A DNA stretch of 64,000 nucleotides. Source: CAZABP01 sp964483245. GTDB taxonomy: Bacteria > Planctomycetota > UBA1135 > UBA2386. A program made the position numbers and the translations under genes. The first letter of the stretch is position 1, and the number at the start of each line of letters is the position of its first letter. Below are positions 27,184 through 34,351 of the stretch, one piece after another. The notes under the pieces are model-generated. The model did not search any database, was not told the origin of the DNA, and saw nothing but the letters and a program-made list of their open reading frames with translations. The DNA lies in NCBI GenBank assembly GCA_964483245.1, contig CAZABP010000013.1:29885-93884 (forward strand). The letters are read 5' to 3'.

Positions 27184-27651
27184 ATGGTCGCGATCCATCA
27201 GAAGATCAACCACCTGCTGGCGCAGCGCGGCTTGCGGCAGCGGGAGCTCGCTGCGGCGCTCGGCATCTCGCCGCAGACCGCGACCGATCTGTGCAAGGGT
27301 CGTTCGCAGGTCACGCTCGCGCATCTGCGCCGGCTGATCGAGTTCTTCGGTCTGCGCTGCGACTACTGGCTCGACGACACGCGGCTGGTGCCGGTCGCGG
27401 CGGACCAGATGGTGCCGGCCCTGAACCGCAAACTGCAGGAGCTGGCGGACACCTGGCTGCTGCACTGCGACGAGCCGGCCCGGCTCGTCGTGCGCCTGCT
27501 GGCGTTCGCGACCGAGCATCAACAGCAGTACATCGAGCAGTTCGGCGCCCTCGGGCCGGACGAGAAGCGGCTGCTCGGGTTCACGTCGCCCGGCGAGGGG
27601 CGGGTCGGACGGATCCGGCGCGAGCCCGGTCCGGAACGCGGCGAGGCGTAG
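27184..27651 (+). CDS. XRE-family helix-turn-helix transcriptional regulator
   Basis: 155 residues, ATG 27184. Residues about 5-62 form a Cro/C1-type HTH: INHLLAQRGLRQRELAAALG, then ISPQTATDLCKGRSQVTLAH and LRRLIEFFGLRCDYWL. The remainder is helical (LNRKLQELADTWLLHCDEPA) with an Arg-rich tail and could dimerise. It has no toxin partner beside it. Possible targets are its own promoter and the divergent lipoprotein gene. Confidence 0.8.
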   Translation: MVAIHQKINHLLAQRGLRQRELAAALGISPQTATDLCKGRSQVTLAHLRRLIEFFGLRCDYWLDDTRLVPVAADQMVPALNRKLQELADTWLLHCDEPARLVVRLLAFATEHQQQYIEQFGALGPDEKRLLGFTSPGEGRVGRIRREPGPERGEA

Positions 27652-27730
27652 CGGACCGCGCCGGGCTCGGGGCGCCGGGTGGCGGGCCCGCGCGCTTGCC
27701 TCACAGCCCTGCGCCGGATCGGATGCGCGC

Positions 27731-28846
27731 ATGCAACGGATGCTCCTCCCGCTCCTGCTCGGCATCGCTTCTGCCTGCAGCTCGCCCCAGGTCGACGAGC
27801 TGAACGAGACCGCCCACGAGCCGGCCATTCCGACCCAGCAGTTCACGATCCGCGCCGGCCGCCCGGTCGCCGCGATTGCGGAGGAAGTGAATCTGCGCAA
27901 CGTCCGCCAGCTGACGTTCGGCGGAGAGAATGCCGAGGCCTACTGGTCGAACGACGGACGCAGCCTGATCCTGCAGCGCACTGCGCCGCCGCACGCGTGC
28001 GATCAGATCTTCCGGCTCGATCTGGAGAGTGGAGAGCTGCACCTGGTCAGCACCGGCAAGGGGCGCACGACCTGTGCCTACTACCTGCAGGGGGATCGGC
28101 GGATCCTGTACGCCTCGACCCACCTCGCCGACGAGAAGTGCCCGCCACCGGTCATGCGTGTGCGCGGCAAGTACGTGTGGCCGATCTATCCCGGCTACGA
28201 CATCTTCACCGCGAAGCCGGACGGCAGCGATCTGCGGCGGCTGACCGAGACGCCCGGCTACGACGCCGAGGCCACGGTCTGCCCGGTCACCGGCCGCATC
28301 GTGTTCACGTCAGGCCGCGATGGTGATCTCGAGCTGTATTCGATGGAGCCGGATGGCAGCGACGTCACGCGGTTGACGAACCGGCTCGGCTACGACGGCG
28401 GCGCGTTCTACTCGCACGACGGCACGCGCATCGTGCTGCGCTCACAGGTGCTGCCAGACGCTGCCGCGGAAGCCGAGTACAAGGACTTCTTCGCCAAGGA
28501 CATGGTCGTGCCGACCTGGATGGAGCTCGCGATCGTGAACCGCGATGGCAGCGGCTACCGGCAGATCACGCACAACGGCAAGGCGAACTTCGGCCCCTAT
28601 TGGCTGCCGGACGACAAGCGGATCATCTTCTCGTCCAACCTGCACGACCCGGATCCGCGCGGCCGCGACTTCGAGCTGTTCGTCGTCGACGACACCGGGG
28701 GGAATCTCGTGCGCGTGACGTTCAACCCGACGTTCGACGGGTTCCCGATGTTCTCGCCGGATGGGAGGTACCTGGTGTTTGCGAGCAATCGCTACGCGGA
28801 GAAGCAGGGGGAGACGAATGTTTTTGTGGCGGAATGGGTTGAGTGA
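27731..28846 (+). CDS. TolB-like PD40 beta-propeller lipoprotein
   Basis: 371 residues. Lipoprotein signal MQRMLLPLLLGIASAC with the lipid Cys at position 16. At least five PD40/TolB-type blades can be read: AEAYWSNDGRSLIL, DIFTAKPDGSDLRRLTETPG, GRIVFTSGRDGDLELYSMEP, DGGAFYSHDGTRIVLRS and FPMFSPDGRYLVFASNRYAE. These form a beta-propeller that usually binds proteins or glycans at the cell surface or in the periplasm. It is not a true TolB, because no Tol-Pal genes are nearby and TolB is not lipidated. A hairpin sits directly after the stop. Confidence 0.85.
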   Translation: MQRMLLPLLLGIASACSSPQVDELNETAHEPAIPTQQFTIRAGRPVAAIAEEVNLRNVRQLTFGGENAEAYWSNDGRSLILQRTAPPHACDQIFRLDLESGELHLVSTGKGRTTCAYYLQGDRRILYASTHLADEKCPPPVMRVRGKYVWPIYPGYDIFTAKPDGSDLRRLTETPGYDAEATVCPVTGRIVFTSGRDGDLELYSMEPDGSDVTRLTNRLGYDGGAFYSHDGTRIVLRSQVLPDAAAEAEYKDFFAKDMVVPTWMELAIVNRDGSGYRQITHNGKANFGPYWLPDDKRIIFSSNLHDPDPRGRDFELFVVDDTGGNLVRVTFNPTFDGFPMFSPDGRYLVFASNRYAEKQGETNVFVAEWVE

Positions 28847-28867
28847 GTCCCGCGCTTCGCGCGGGAC
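28847..28867. terminator. Perfect hairpin directly after the PD40 gene
   Basis: GTCCCGCGC-TTC-GCGCGGGAC starts one base after the stop codon. It is followed by AAACAAAAA on the + strand rather than T, so it is not a textbook intrinsic terminator for the upstream gene. Confidence 0.5.
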
Positions 28868-28903
28868 AAACAAAAAGGCCCATACCCCCCCCGCAGCGCG
28901 GCG

Positions 28904-28913
28904 NNNNNNNNNN
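28904..28913. other. Assembly gap (10 N)
   Basis: Ten undetermined bases in a G/C-rich non-coding stretch 36 bp after the PD40 gene hairpin. The sequence on either side (28868-28997) shows no gene and is C-rich. Confidence 1.
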
Positions 28914-28997
28914 TACCACCCCCCGGCCTTGCCCGCCCCCGCCGGCGGGCCGCCCCCCATCGGCCCCTCCGGGCTGTCGCCCACGCCGCGCCCGGGT

Positions 28998-29067
28998 GCC
29001 GCTCGCCGCGCCTGGCGGCGCAGCGAGCTGGAGGCGCAGGCGGAGGCGGGTGCGGGCGGGTGGCGGG
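28998..29067. repeat. Left inverted repeat of four-helix-bundle cassette 1
   Basis: About 70 bp, G/C-rich. Its reverse complement matches 29542-29615 with one 6-bp indel and few substitutions. It contains an imperfect hairpin, GCTCGCCGCGCC-TGGC-GGCGCAGCGAGC. It lies 24 bp beyond the stop of the four-helix-bundle gene. Confidence 0.85.
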
Positions 29068-29091
29068 TGGCGAGACCGGGAATGCGCGGAT

Positions 29092-29451
29092 TCATGCTTT
29101 GTCTCGGCGGCGCGTCAGGCGCGTGAGCATCGCGAGGATGCGGTCGAGCAACTGGGCACATGCATCGAGCTGCGATGACTGCACCAACTCCAGCACGCTG
29201 CAGAGGTCGAGAATGGCCGCGCACTCGGTGCCGGAGCGGCGCGCGATTCGGTAGAAGCGCGCTTTCTCCCGTGGGCTGAACTCGCCAGCGCCCTCGGCGA
29301 TGTTCAGACAGACGGAGGTCGCCGCACGACGAAGCTGCTCGGCGAGATATGCGTGCGGACCACGGATCCCCGCCGCCGCCGCCTCCGCCTGCCGTACAAA
29401 CTCCACCGCCACTCGATAGACATCGAGCTTCCGATGATCTGATCTCTGCAC
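29092..29451 (-). CDS. Four-helix-bundle protein (S23/IVP family), copy 1
   Basis: 119 residues starting at GTG 29451 (VQRSDHRKLDVYRVAVEFV). The family signatures are clear: an N-terminal helix with RKLDVYRVAVEF, then LAEQLRRAATSVCLNIAEGA, GEFSPREKARFYRIARRSGT and a last helix ILAMLTRLTRRR. Length and helix pattern match proteins encoded in 23S rRNA intervening sequences and their intergenic relatives; the DGR accessory protein bAvd has the same fold. The biochemical role is generally unknown. No reverse transcriptase or variable repeat is seen here, so a DGR role is unlikely. It is enclosed by 70-75-bp inverted repeats, and its first codons recur at 29657-29711. A paralogue lies at 59738-60106. 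Confidence 0.85.
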   Translation of the reverse strand: MQRSDHRKLDVYRVAVEFVRQAEAAAAGIRGPHAYLAEQLRRAATSVCLNIAEGAGEFSPREKARFYRIARRSGTECAAILDLCSVLELVQSSQLDACAQLLDRILAMLTRLTRRRDKA

Positions 29452-29655
29452 ACTGACTCTGTGCCGCCTGAGGCTTCGCGGTTCCGCCCACCCAGCACTC
29501 TTTCCACCGGCGCGCGACGTCCCGGTGCCCGACCCCGACCCCCGCCTCCCGACCGCACCCGCCTCCGCCTCCGTCTGCGGTCCCAGCTCGCTGCGCCGCC
29601 AGGCGCAGCGAGCGGCTTCCCAGGCCAGGCGCGCCGTCAGGCGTGCCTGGCCGGG
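29414..29655. repeat. About 240-bp tandem duplication, first unit
   Basis: Two blocks of this stretch recur downstream: 29414-29468 equals 29657-29711 (55 bp, identical) and 29573-29655 matches 29812-29894 with one visible change. The first block contains the GTG start and first codons of the four-helix-bundle gene, and the second contains the right inverted repeat. The intervening 104 bp of this unit correspond to the 100 N of the second. Confidence 0.85.
29542..29615. repeat. Right inverted repeat of four-helix-bundle cassette 1
   Basis: Complement of 28998-29067. It contains a perfect 12-bp hairpin, GCTCGCTGCGCC-GCCA-GGCGCAGCGAGC (29587-29614). The same hairpin recurs after the assembly gap in the duplicate unit (29826-29853). 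Confidence 0.85.
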
Positions 29656-29656
29656 G

Positions 29657-29894
29657 CGATAGACATCGAGCTTCCGATGATCTGATCTCTGCACACTGAC
29701 TCTGTGCCGCCNNNNNNNNNNNNNNNNNNNNNNNNNNNNNNNNNNNNNNNNNNNNNNNNNNNNNNNNNNNNNNNNNNNNNNNNNNNNNNNNNNNNNNNNN
29801 NNNNNNNNNNNGTCTGCGGTCCCAGCTCGCTGCGCCGCCAGGCGCAGCGAGCGGCTTCCCAGGCCAAGCGCGCCGTCAGGCGTGCCTGGCCGGG
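29657..29894. repeat. About 240-bp tandem duplication, second unit (contains gap)
   Basis: It carries the same 55-bp gene-start block and the same 83-bp repeat block as the preceding unit, in the same order, with 100 N where the first unit has 104 bp. Either a true tandem duplication or an assembly artefact at a strong hairpin. Confidence 0.8.
29712..29811. other. Assembly gap (100 N)
   Basis: One hundred undetermined bases. By comparison with the preceding repeat unit, the missing sequence should resemble 29469-29572. Confidence 1.
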
Positions 29895-29948
29895 CGCAGC
29901 CGCACGAACTTCGGGTGCCTTCGGCACCCGAAGTTCCCGCGGCTGCGC
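29894..29948. terminator. 55-nt two-stage hairpin at the end of the SDR gene
   Basis: The outer stem GCGCAGCCGC/GCGGCTGCGC encloses, after a 2-nt bulge on each side, the inner stem GAACTTCGGGTGCC/GGCACCCGAAGTTC with loop TTC. All pairs are Watson-Crick. It begins at the last base of the SDR stop codon on the minus strand, so it should form in the 3' end of that mRNA. No T tract. Confidence 0.7.
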
Positions 29949-30727
29949 TACCACATCGTCGCCCCCCCACACAACGCGACCGCCTGCCCCGTCATCCCTG
30001 CCGCCGCGTCGCTGCACAGGTACACCGCCAGCTCCCCCACCTCCTCCGGCGCCAACATCCGCTGCAGCGGGACCTGCGCCAGCGCGCTCTTCCGCGCCTC
30101 CTCGTATGCCACCCCCATCCCACGCGCGATCAGCTCCATCCCTTCGCGCGCCATCTCGGTCTCCGTCCATCCCGGACAGATCGCATTCGCCGTGATGGCG
30201 CGCGGCGCGAGCTCGAGCGCGAGCGCCTTGGTGAAGCCGATGACTCCGTGCTTGGACGCGCAATACGCGGTGTAGCCGGGTACTCCGAAGCGGCCCAACA
30301 CCGAGCTGATGTTGACGACGCGGCCGCGCTGGTCGGCGAGCAGGGGGGCTGCGGCTTGGGTGGCGAAGAACATTCCATCGAGGTTGGTCCGGATCACGAC
30401 GTCCCAGCGGTCCGGCCCGTCGAGCGCGCATGCGTTCGGACCACCGGCGCCCGCGTTGTTGACCAGGAGGTCCAGGCCGCCGAGTTCGCGCGCGAGCGCC
30501 GGGATCGTTCGCGCGACGGCGGCGCGGTCGGTGACATCCAGGCTGCGCGCGAAGCCGCGCCGGCCGGCGGCAGTGATCGCAGCGGCCGTCTCGGCGAGCG
30601 GCGCTTCGCGCCGGCCGACCACAGCCACGTCCGCCCCCGCGCGGGCGAATGCGAGTGCAATCGCCCGCCCGATTCCGCTGCCACCCCCAGTGACGATCGC
30701 GCGTCTGCCGTCGAGATCGAAGCTCAT
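29948..30727 (-). CDS. Short-chain dehydrogenase/reductase
   Basis: 259 residues, ATG 30727 (MSFDLDGRRAIVTGGGSG). Classical SDR motifs: TGGGSGIGRAIAL for cofactor binding, DVTD, LVNNAGAGG, NISSV with the catalytic Ser, YTAYCASKHG with Tyr-x3-Lys, and ICPGW (the PG motif). It ends with a C-terminal Gly-rich stretch (GQAVALCGGA). The Arg after the Gly motif (VVGRREA) suggests NADP, as an inference. The family reduces or oxidises carbonyls or alcohols; many such members are 3-oxoacyl-ACP reductase-like. Substrate unknown. It is divergent from the ChaN-like gene, with 62 bp between starts. Confidence 0.88.
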   Translation of the reverse strand: MSFDLDGRRAIVTGGGSGIGRAIALAFARAGADVAVVGRREAPLAETAAAITAAGRRGFARSLDVTDRAAVARTIPALARELGGLDLLVNNAGAGGPNACALDGPDRWDVVIRTNLDGMFFATQAAAPLLADQRGRVVNISSVLGRFGVPGYTAYCASKHGVIGFTKALALELAPRAITANAICPGWTETEMAREGMELIARGMGVAYEEARKSALAQVPLQRMLAPEEVGELAVYLCSDAAAGMTGQAVALCGGATMW

Positions 30728-30789
30728 GGGCACGCCTTGTACTGCGCCCGGCTTGAAACCGCGCCGCGGCGGAGCCACAACGTTGCTCG

Positions 30790-31581
30790 ATGCGCGGCTG
30801 GATCAGCACGAGCCTGCTGCTGTTGGCGGCCTGCGCGAGCCGGCCGGCGCCCCCGGCGCCACCGAAGCTGGATCCGGAGCCACGCGGGCCGGCCTACCTC
30901 GCGGAATACAAGGAGGTGCACTACCGCGCGCTCGGCGACCACTTCGTTGCCGCCTGGAGCGATCAACAGCTGTTCGATGCGATCGGCCGCGCGCGTGTGC
31001 TGTACCTCGGCGACCACCACGAGGACCTCGAGCTGCACGCGGGGTTCATGCGGCTGTTGGCGCGCTTGCTCGGGGAGCGGCAGCTCTGCCTCGCGGTCGA
31101 GTTCCTCGGCCGCGAGGACGAGGACGACCTGCATCTGTATCTCGCCGGCCACCAGACGCTGGCGCAGCTGCGCCAGCGGCACATGCTGCGGATCGGCGAC
31201 TCCTGGCTGGAGAGCGAGCAGCTCGACCGCGCGTTCTATGCGGAGCTGCTCCGATTCGCGCGCCAACATCGGATCGCGATGCACGCGCTCGAGCCGGTAC
31301 CACGGCTGCCGCTCGAGCGCCGCGACCGGATCATCGCCGACCGCGTGCGTGCACTGGCCGAACGCGACCCGGACCGCCTCGTCGTGGTGGTCGTCGGCCA
31401 TGCCCACCTGCTGGGTGAGGACCGCGTCGTCCCGCTCGCGGCGATGCCATCGGTCGTGCTCGGTGCGCGGATGTCGCGCCGCCTGGCCGCGGACCTGCAG
31501 GCGCGATGGGCCGATAGCAAGGGCGCATGGCTGGTGAGCTCCGGTGGGGCGATCTTCCCGACCGCACGGAACGCGCGCTGA
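30790..31581 (+). CDS. ChaN-family (DUF399) lipoprotein
   Basis: 263 residues. Lipoprotein signal MRGWISTSLLLLAACAS with Cys 15. The ChaN domain is recognised by RVLYLGDHHEDLELHAGFMR near the start, LAVEFLGREDEDDLHLYLAG and, toward the end, VVVVVGHAHLLGEDRV. ChaN proteins are haem-binding lipoproteins related to the EreA/ChaN hydrolase-like fold, with the conserved His and Glu residues seen here. A role in haem or iron handling at the outer membrane is known for Campylobacter ChaN; carrying it over to this organism is inference. Confidence 0.8.
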   Translation: MRGWISTSLLLLAACASRPAPPAPPKLDPEPRGPAYLAEYKEVHYRALGDHFVAAWSDQQLFDAIGRARVLYLGDHHEDLELHAGFMRLLARLLGERQLCLAVEFLGREDEDDLHLYLAGHQTLAQLRQRHMLRIGDSWLESEQLDRAFYAELLRFARQHRIAMHALEPVPRLPLERRDRIIADRVRALAERDPDRLVVVVVGHAHLLGEDRVVPLAAMPSVVLGARMSRRLAADLQARWADSKGAWLVSSGGAIFPTARNAR

Positions 31582-31721
31582 CTGGCGTGCTGCGCGCTCC
31601 CGACGCCGTAGAGTTCGGCTGAACATCCGACCAGGGCTCCTCGTCCATGAGTCGGTCCACTCCGGTCGGGCGACCCCCGATCCTCCGCTTGCCCCTCCCC
31701 CCGACTCCGCTCTGAGGCTTC

Positions 31722-32849
31722 ATGCGCAACTCACTCCTCCCCATCGCAATCCTCTCGTTGGCCTGCTCGGCTGTGGCGCAGCAGGCGCTCGTGCCTGCCG
31801 CCAACAAGGACAACCAAGGCGCGTCCTGGCACTTCAAGCCGTACAACGACACGAACCAGGTGTTCCAGCAGTGGATGACGCCGGCTGACGTCAACCTGCC
31901 CGATGGCGTCAAGATCGTCGGTGTCTCGTTCGTGCGCGAGTGCAACTTCGGCACCGTGACCGGCAACCTCAACACGGCCAACTATGTCGCGCCGGACGTC
32001 GTGTTCGATCTGACCGAGATCCGGCTCGGCGATGCCGCAGCAGCGCTGGGCACCAACGTCGCGGCCAACTATGCCAGCGGCACGATCCCGGCGACGCCCA
32101 ACTGGGCGATGAAGGGGTGGAAGCTGCCTGGCTACACCTCCCCCGGCCCGGACGGTGTCCCGACCTACATCCACAAACTGACGGTGCCGCACGTCTACAA
32201 CGCGAAGGTCCCGCTGCTGCTCGAAGTGCGGCACGTCGCCGGCAACCAGACCAACGTCGTCACGAACTACAACGTCGACCGCACGCTGATCTCGAACGCG
32301 CAGGCGACGATCCGCGGCTTCGGCTGCCCGGCCGGTGACAACACCGTTCCGTACATCCTCCCGACGGCATTCGCCGAAGGCGTGTCGGCCGCCGTCCAGG
32401 TGACCAACACCAGCACGACCGTCACGGCGCACGCGCTGCTGGTCGGCTTCCAGCACAAGACGGTCTTCAGTGGTCCTCCGGGGCTGCCGCTGAACACGCT
32501 GTTCGGTGGGCCGTTCTTCGATCCGGCCTGCGCGCTGTGGGTCGATCCGACCTGGTCGCTCCCGGCCGGCACGACGTTCCCGCTGGTCTACTCGTTCGGC
32601 GTGGTGCCAGCGGGTCTGCACGGCCTGCCGGTCACGACGCAGTCGGTGTTCCTCGACAAGGGCGTCAAGGGCGGCTTGAACATGTCGCAAGCGACCTATG
32701 CGTTCGTCATGAACAACCCCGCGACGACGCAGGGCCGCTACGTCTACTTCACCGGCAACGGCGACACGTCGACCAGCGCCTCGCCGCAGCCGACACTGCT
32801 CGGCCCATTCGCTGGCTTCGACACGGTGATCTTCTACTACGCGAAGTAA
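31722..32849 (+). CDS. Secreted protein of unknown function, twin of the next gene
   Basis: 375 residues with signal peptide MRNSLLPIAILSLACSAVAQ. The mature protein begins ALVPAANKDNQGASWHFKPY and is close to the next gene over its full length (NVDRTLISNAQATIRGFGCP against NVDRTFNSNAQTTIRGFGCP). Beta-rich throughout; no catalytic motifs. The second half (NTLFGGPFFDPACALWVDPT, GTTFPLVYSFG, PAGLHGLPVTTQSVFLDKG) is a module common to secreted proteins of this lineage. A single Cys pair may form a disulfide. Surface or periplasmic; function unknown. A strong intrinsic terminator follows 31 bp after the stop. Confidence 0.75.
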   Translation: MRNSLLPIAILSLACSAVAQQALVPAANKDNQGASWHFKPYNDTNQVFQQWMTPADVNLPDGVKIVGVSFVRECNFGTVTGNLNTANYVAPDVVFDLTEIRLGDAAAALGTNVAANYASGTIPATPNWAMKGWKLPGYTSPGPDGVPTYIHKLTVPHVYNAKVPLLLEVRHVAGNQTNVVTNYNVDRTLISNAQATIRGFGCPAGDNTVPYILPTAFAEGVSAAVQVTNTSTTVTAHALLVGFQHKTVFSGPPGLPLNTLFGGPFFDPACALWVDPTWSLPAGTTFPLVYSFGVVPAGLHGLPVTTQSVFLDKGVKGGLNMSQATYAFVMNNPATTQGRYVYFTGNGDTSTSASPQPTLLGPFAGFDTVIFYYAK

Positions 32850-32880
32850 CCGACCGCTTCGTCACCGCAACGTGACTCGA

Positions 32881-32914
32881 ACGCCCCGTCCGGCCCCGCC
32901 GGGCGGGGCGTTTT
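32881..32914 (+). terminator. Rho-independent terminator
   Basis: ACGCCCCG(TCCGGCCCCGCCGGG)CGGGGCGT followed by TTTG; the stem is 8 bp with further pairing inside and has a short T run. It lies 31 bp after the stop of the first twin gene and separates it from the second. Confidence 0.85.
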
Positions 32915-33190
32915 GCCGTACCGATCACCCCCGCGTGCAGTTCCTGCATGCCGCAGCTGCGCGTTCTTGCGCGCCGCGCACGTGGGTCCGCTGCGGCGCG
33001 CGACGTAACCACCTTGGTCGCCGTGGCTCCCGCTCGGACGCGAGCCGCGTCGCGAATCACGGCTCCCGCACGTCATGGCGGAGCGCTTGTTGTAGCCGCC
33101 GCGGGCTCGCGGGACCGGCTCCGGTCCATTCCTGCGGCGTCCGCGCGGGCGCCGTGCATTCGTTTTCCCAACTACACATCCAAACCACGA
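32915..33190. other. Gene-free spacer upstream of the second twin gene
   Basis: I see no coding sequence, tRNA or clear repeat here. The last 60 bp are richer in A/T (CCAACTACACATCCAAACCA) than the surroundings and are the likely promoter and 5' UTR of the next gene. Confidence 0.6.
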
Positions 33191-34330
33191 ATGTCCATGC
33201 GACACGAATTCATCCCCGTCGCGATTGCATTGCTCGCTTGTACGACGATCGCCCAGCAGACGGTCGTCCCCGCCTCCAACAAGGAGAACCAGGGCGCCTC
33301 CTGGCACTTCAAGCCCTACAACGACACGAACCAGATCTGGCAGCAGTGGATGGTGCCTGGTGACGTCGCCGTGCCGGATGGCGCGACGATCATCGGTGTC
33401 TCGTTCCTGCGCGAGAGCAACTTCGGTGTGGTCACCGGCAACCTGAACACGGCGGTCTACAAAGCCCCCGATGTGCTGTTCGATCTGACCGAAGTGCGTC
33501 TGGCCGACGGCGCTGCTGCGTTCGGGACGAACGTCGCTGCCAACTACGCGTCCGGCACGATCCCGGCGACGCCGAACTGGGCGCTGAAGAACTGGACGCT
33601 GCCCGGCTACGAGTCCCCCGGCCCGGACGGCATCCCGACCTACATCCACAAGCTGACGGTCGGGCACAAGTACAACGCGAAGGTCCCGCTCCTGCTGGAG
33701 GTCCGGCACGTCGCGTCGACCCAGATCAACGTGCAGACCGGCTACAACGTCGACCGCACGTTCAACTCGAACGCGCAGACGACGATCCGCGGCTTCGGCT
33801 GTCCGTCGCCCGACTCGTCGATCCCGTGGATCAACCCGAGCACGCTGGCCGAAGGCCTGCCGTTCTCGGTCACGATCAACAACACGAGCACGACCGTGAC
33901 GGCGCACGCGCTGTTGGTCGGCTTCCAGCACAACACAGTGTTCGGTGGTGACCCGGGCCTGCCTCTCAACACGCTGTTCGGCAGCCCGATTTTCGATGCG
34001 AACTGCGCGCTGTGGGTGCAGCCGACGTGGTCGCTGCCGGCGCCGACCAACTTCCCGGTCAACTACTCGTTCGGGACGGTTCCGGCCGGCCTGCATGGGC
34101 TGCCGGTCTCGGTGCAGTCGGCGTTCCTCGATCCGAACGTCAAGGGCACGATCAACCTGTCGCAGGCGACGTTCGGCTGGGTCTCGTTGAACCCGGCCGT
34201 CAGCCAGGGGCGCTACGCGTACTTCGCCGGCAACGGCGACACGTCGACGAGTGCTTCGCCGCAGCCGACGATGAGCGGACCGTTCACCGGCTTCGACACG
34301 GTGATCCTGTACTACCAGACGACGCAGTAG
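33191..34330 (+). CDS. Secreted protein of unknown function, twin of the previous gene
   Basis: 379 residues from ATG 33191 (an internal ATG at 33197 is the position matching its twin). Signal peptide MRHEFIPVAIALLACTTIAQ. It repeats the architecture of 31722-32849: NKENQGASWHFKPYNDTNQ, PTYIHKLTVGHKYNAKVPLL, NTSTTVTAHALLVGFQHNTV and FAGNGDTSTSASPQPT. A recent tandem duplication is inferred, with independent promoters because a terminator lies between. A hairpin follows the stop, shared with the convergent sthA gene. Function unknown. Confidence 0.75.
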   Translation: MSMRHEFIPVAIALLACTTIAQQTVVPASNKENQGASWHFKPYNDTNQIWQQWMVPGDVAVPDGATIIGVSFLRESNFGVVTGNLNTAVYKAPDVLFDLTEVRLADGAAAFGTNVAANYASGTIPATPNWALKNWTLPGYESPGPDGIPTYIHKLTVGHKYNAKVPLLLEVRHVASTQINVQTGYNVDRTFNSNAQTTIRGFGCPSPDSSIPWINPSTLAEGLPFSVTINNTSTTVTAHALLVGFQHNTVFGGDPGLPLNTLFGSPIFDANCALWVQPTWSLPAPTNFPVNYSFGTVPAGLHGLPVSVQSAFLDPNVKGTINLSQATFGWVSLNPAVSQGRYAYFAGNGDTSTSASPQPTMSGPFTGFDTVILYYQTTQ

Positions 34331-34351
34331 GGCCTGCCCGACTGCCTGGCG

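Noticed and set aside
29092..29970. Four-helix-bundle proteins as accessory factors of a diversity-generating retroelement
   Set aside because: No reverse transcriptase and no template/variable repeat pair in the window.
29637..30809. Minus-strand frame crossing the 100-N gap and the SDR gene
   Set aside because: Runs through undetermined bases, in a different frame from the real SDR gene.
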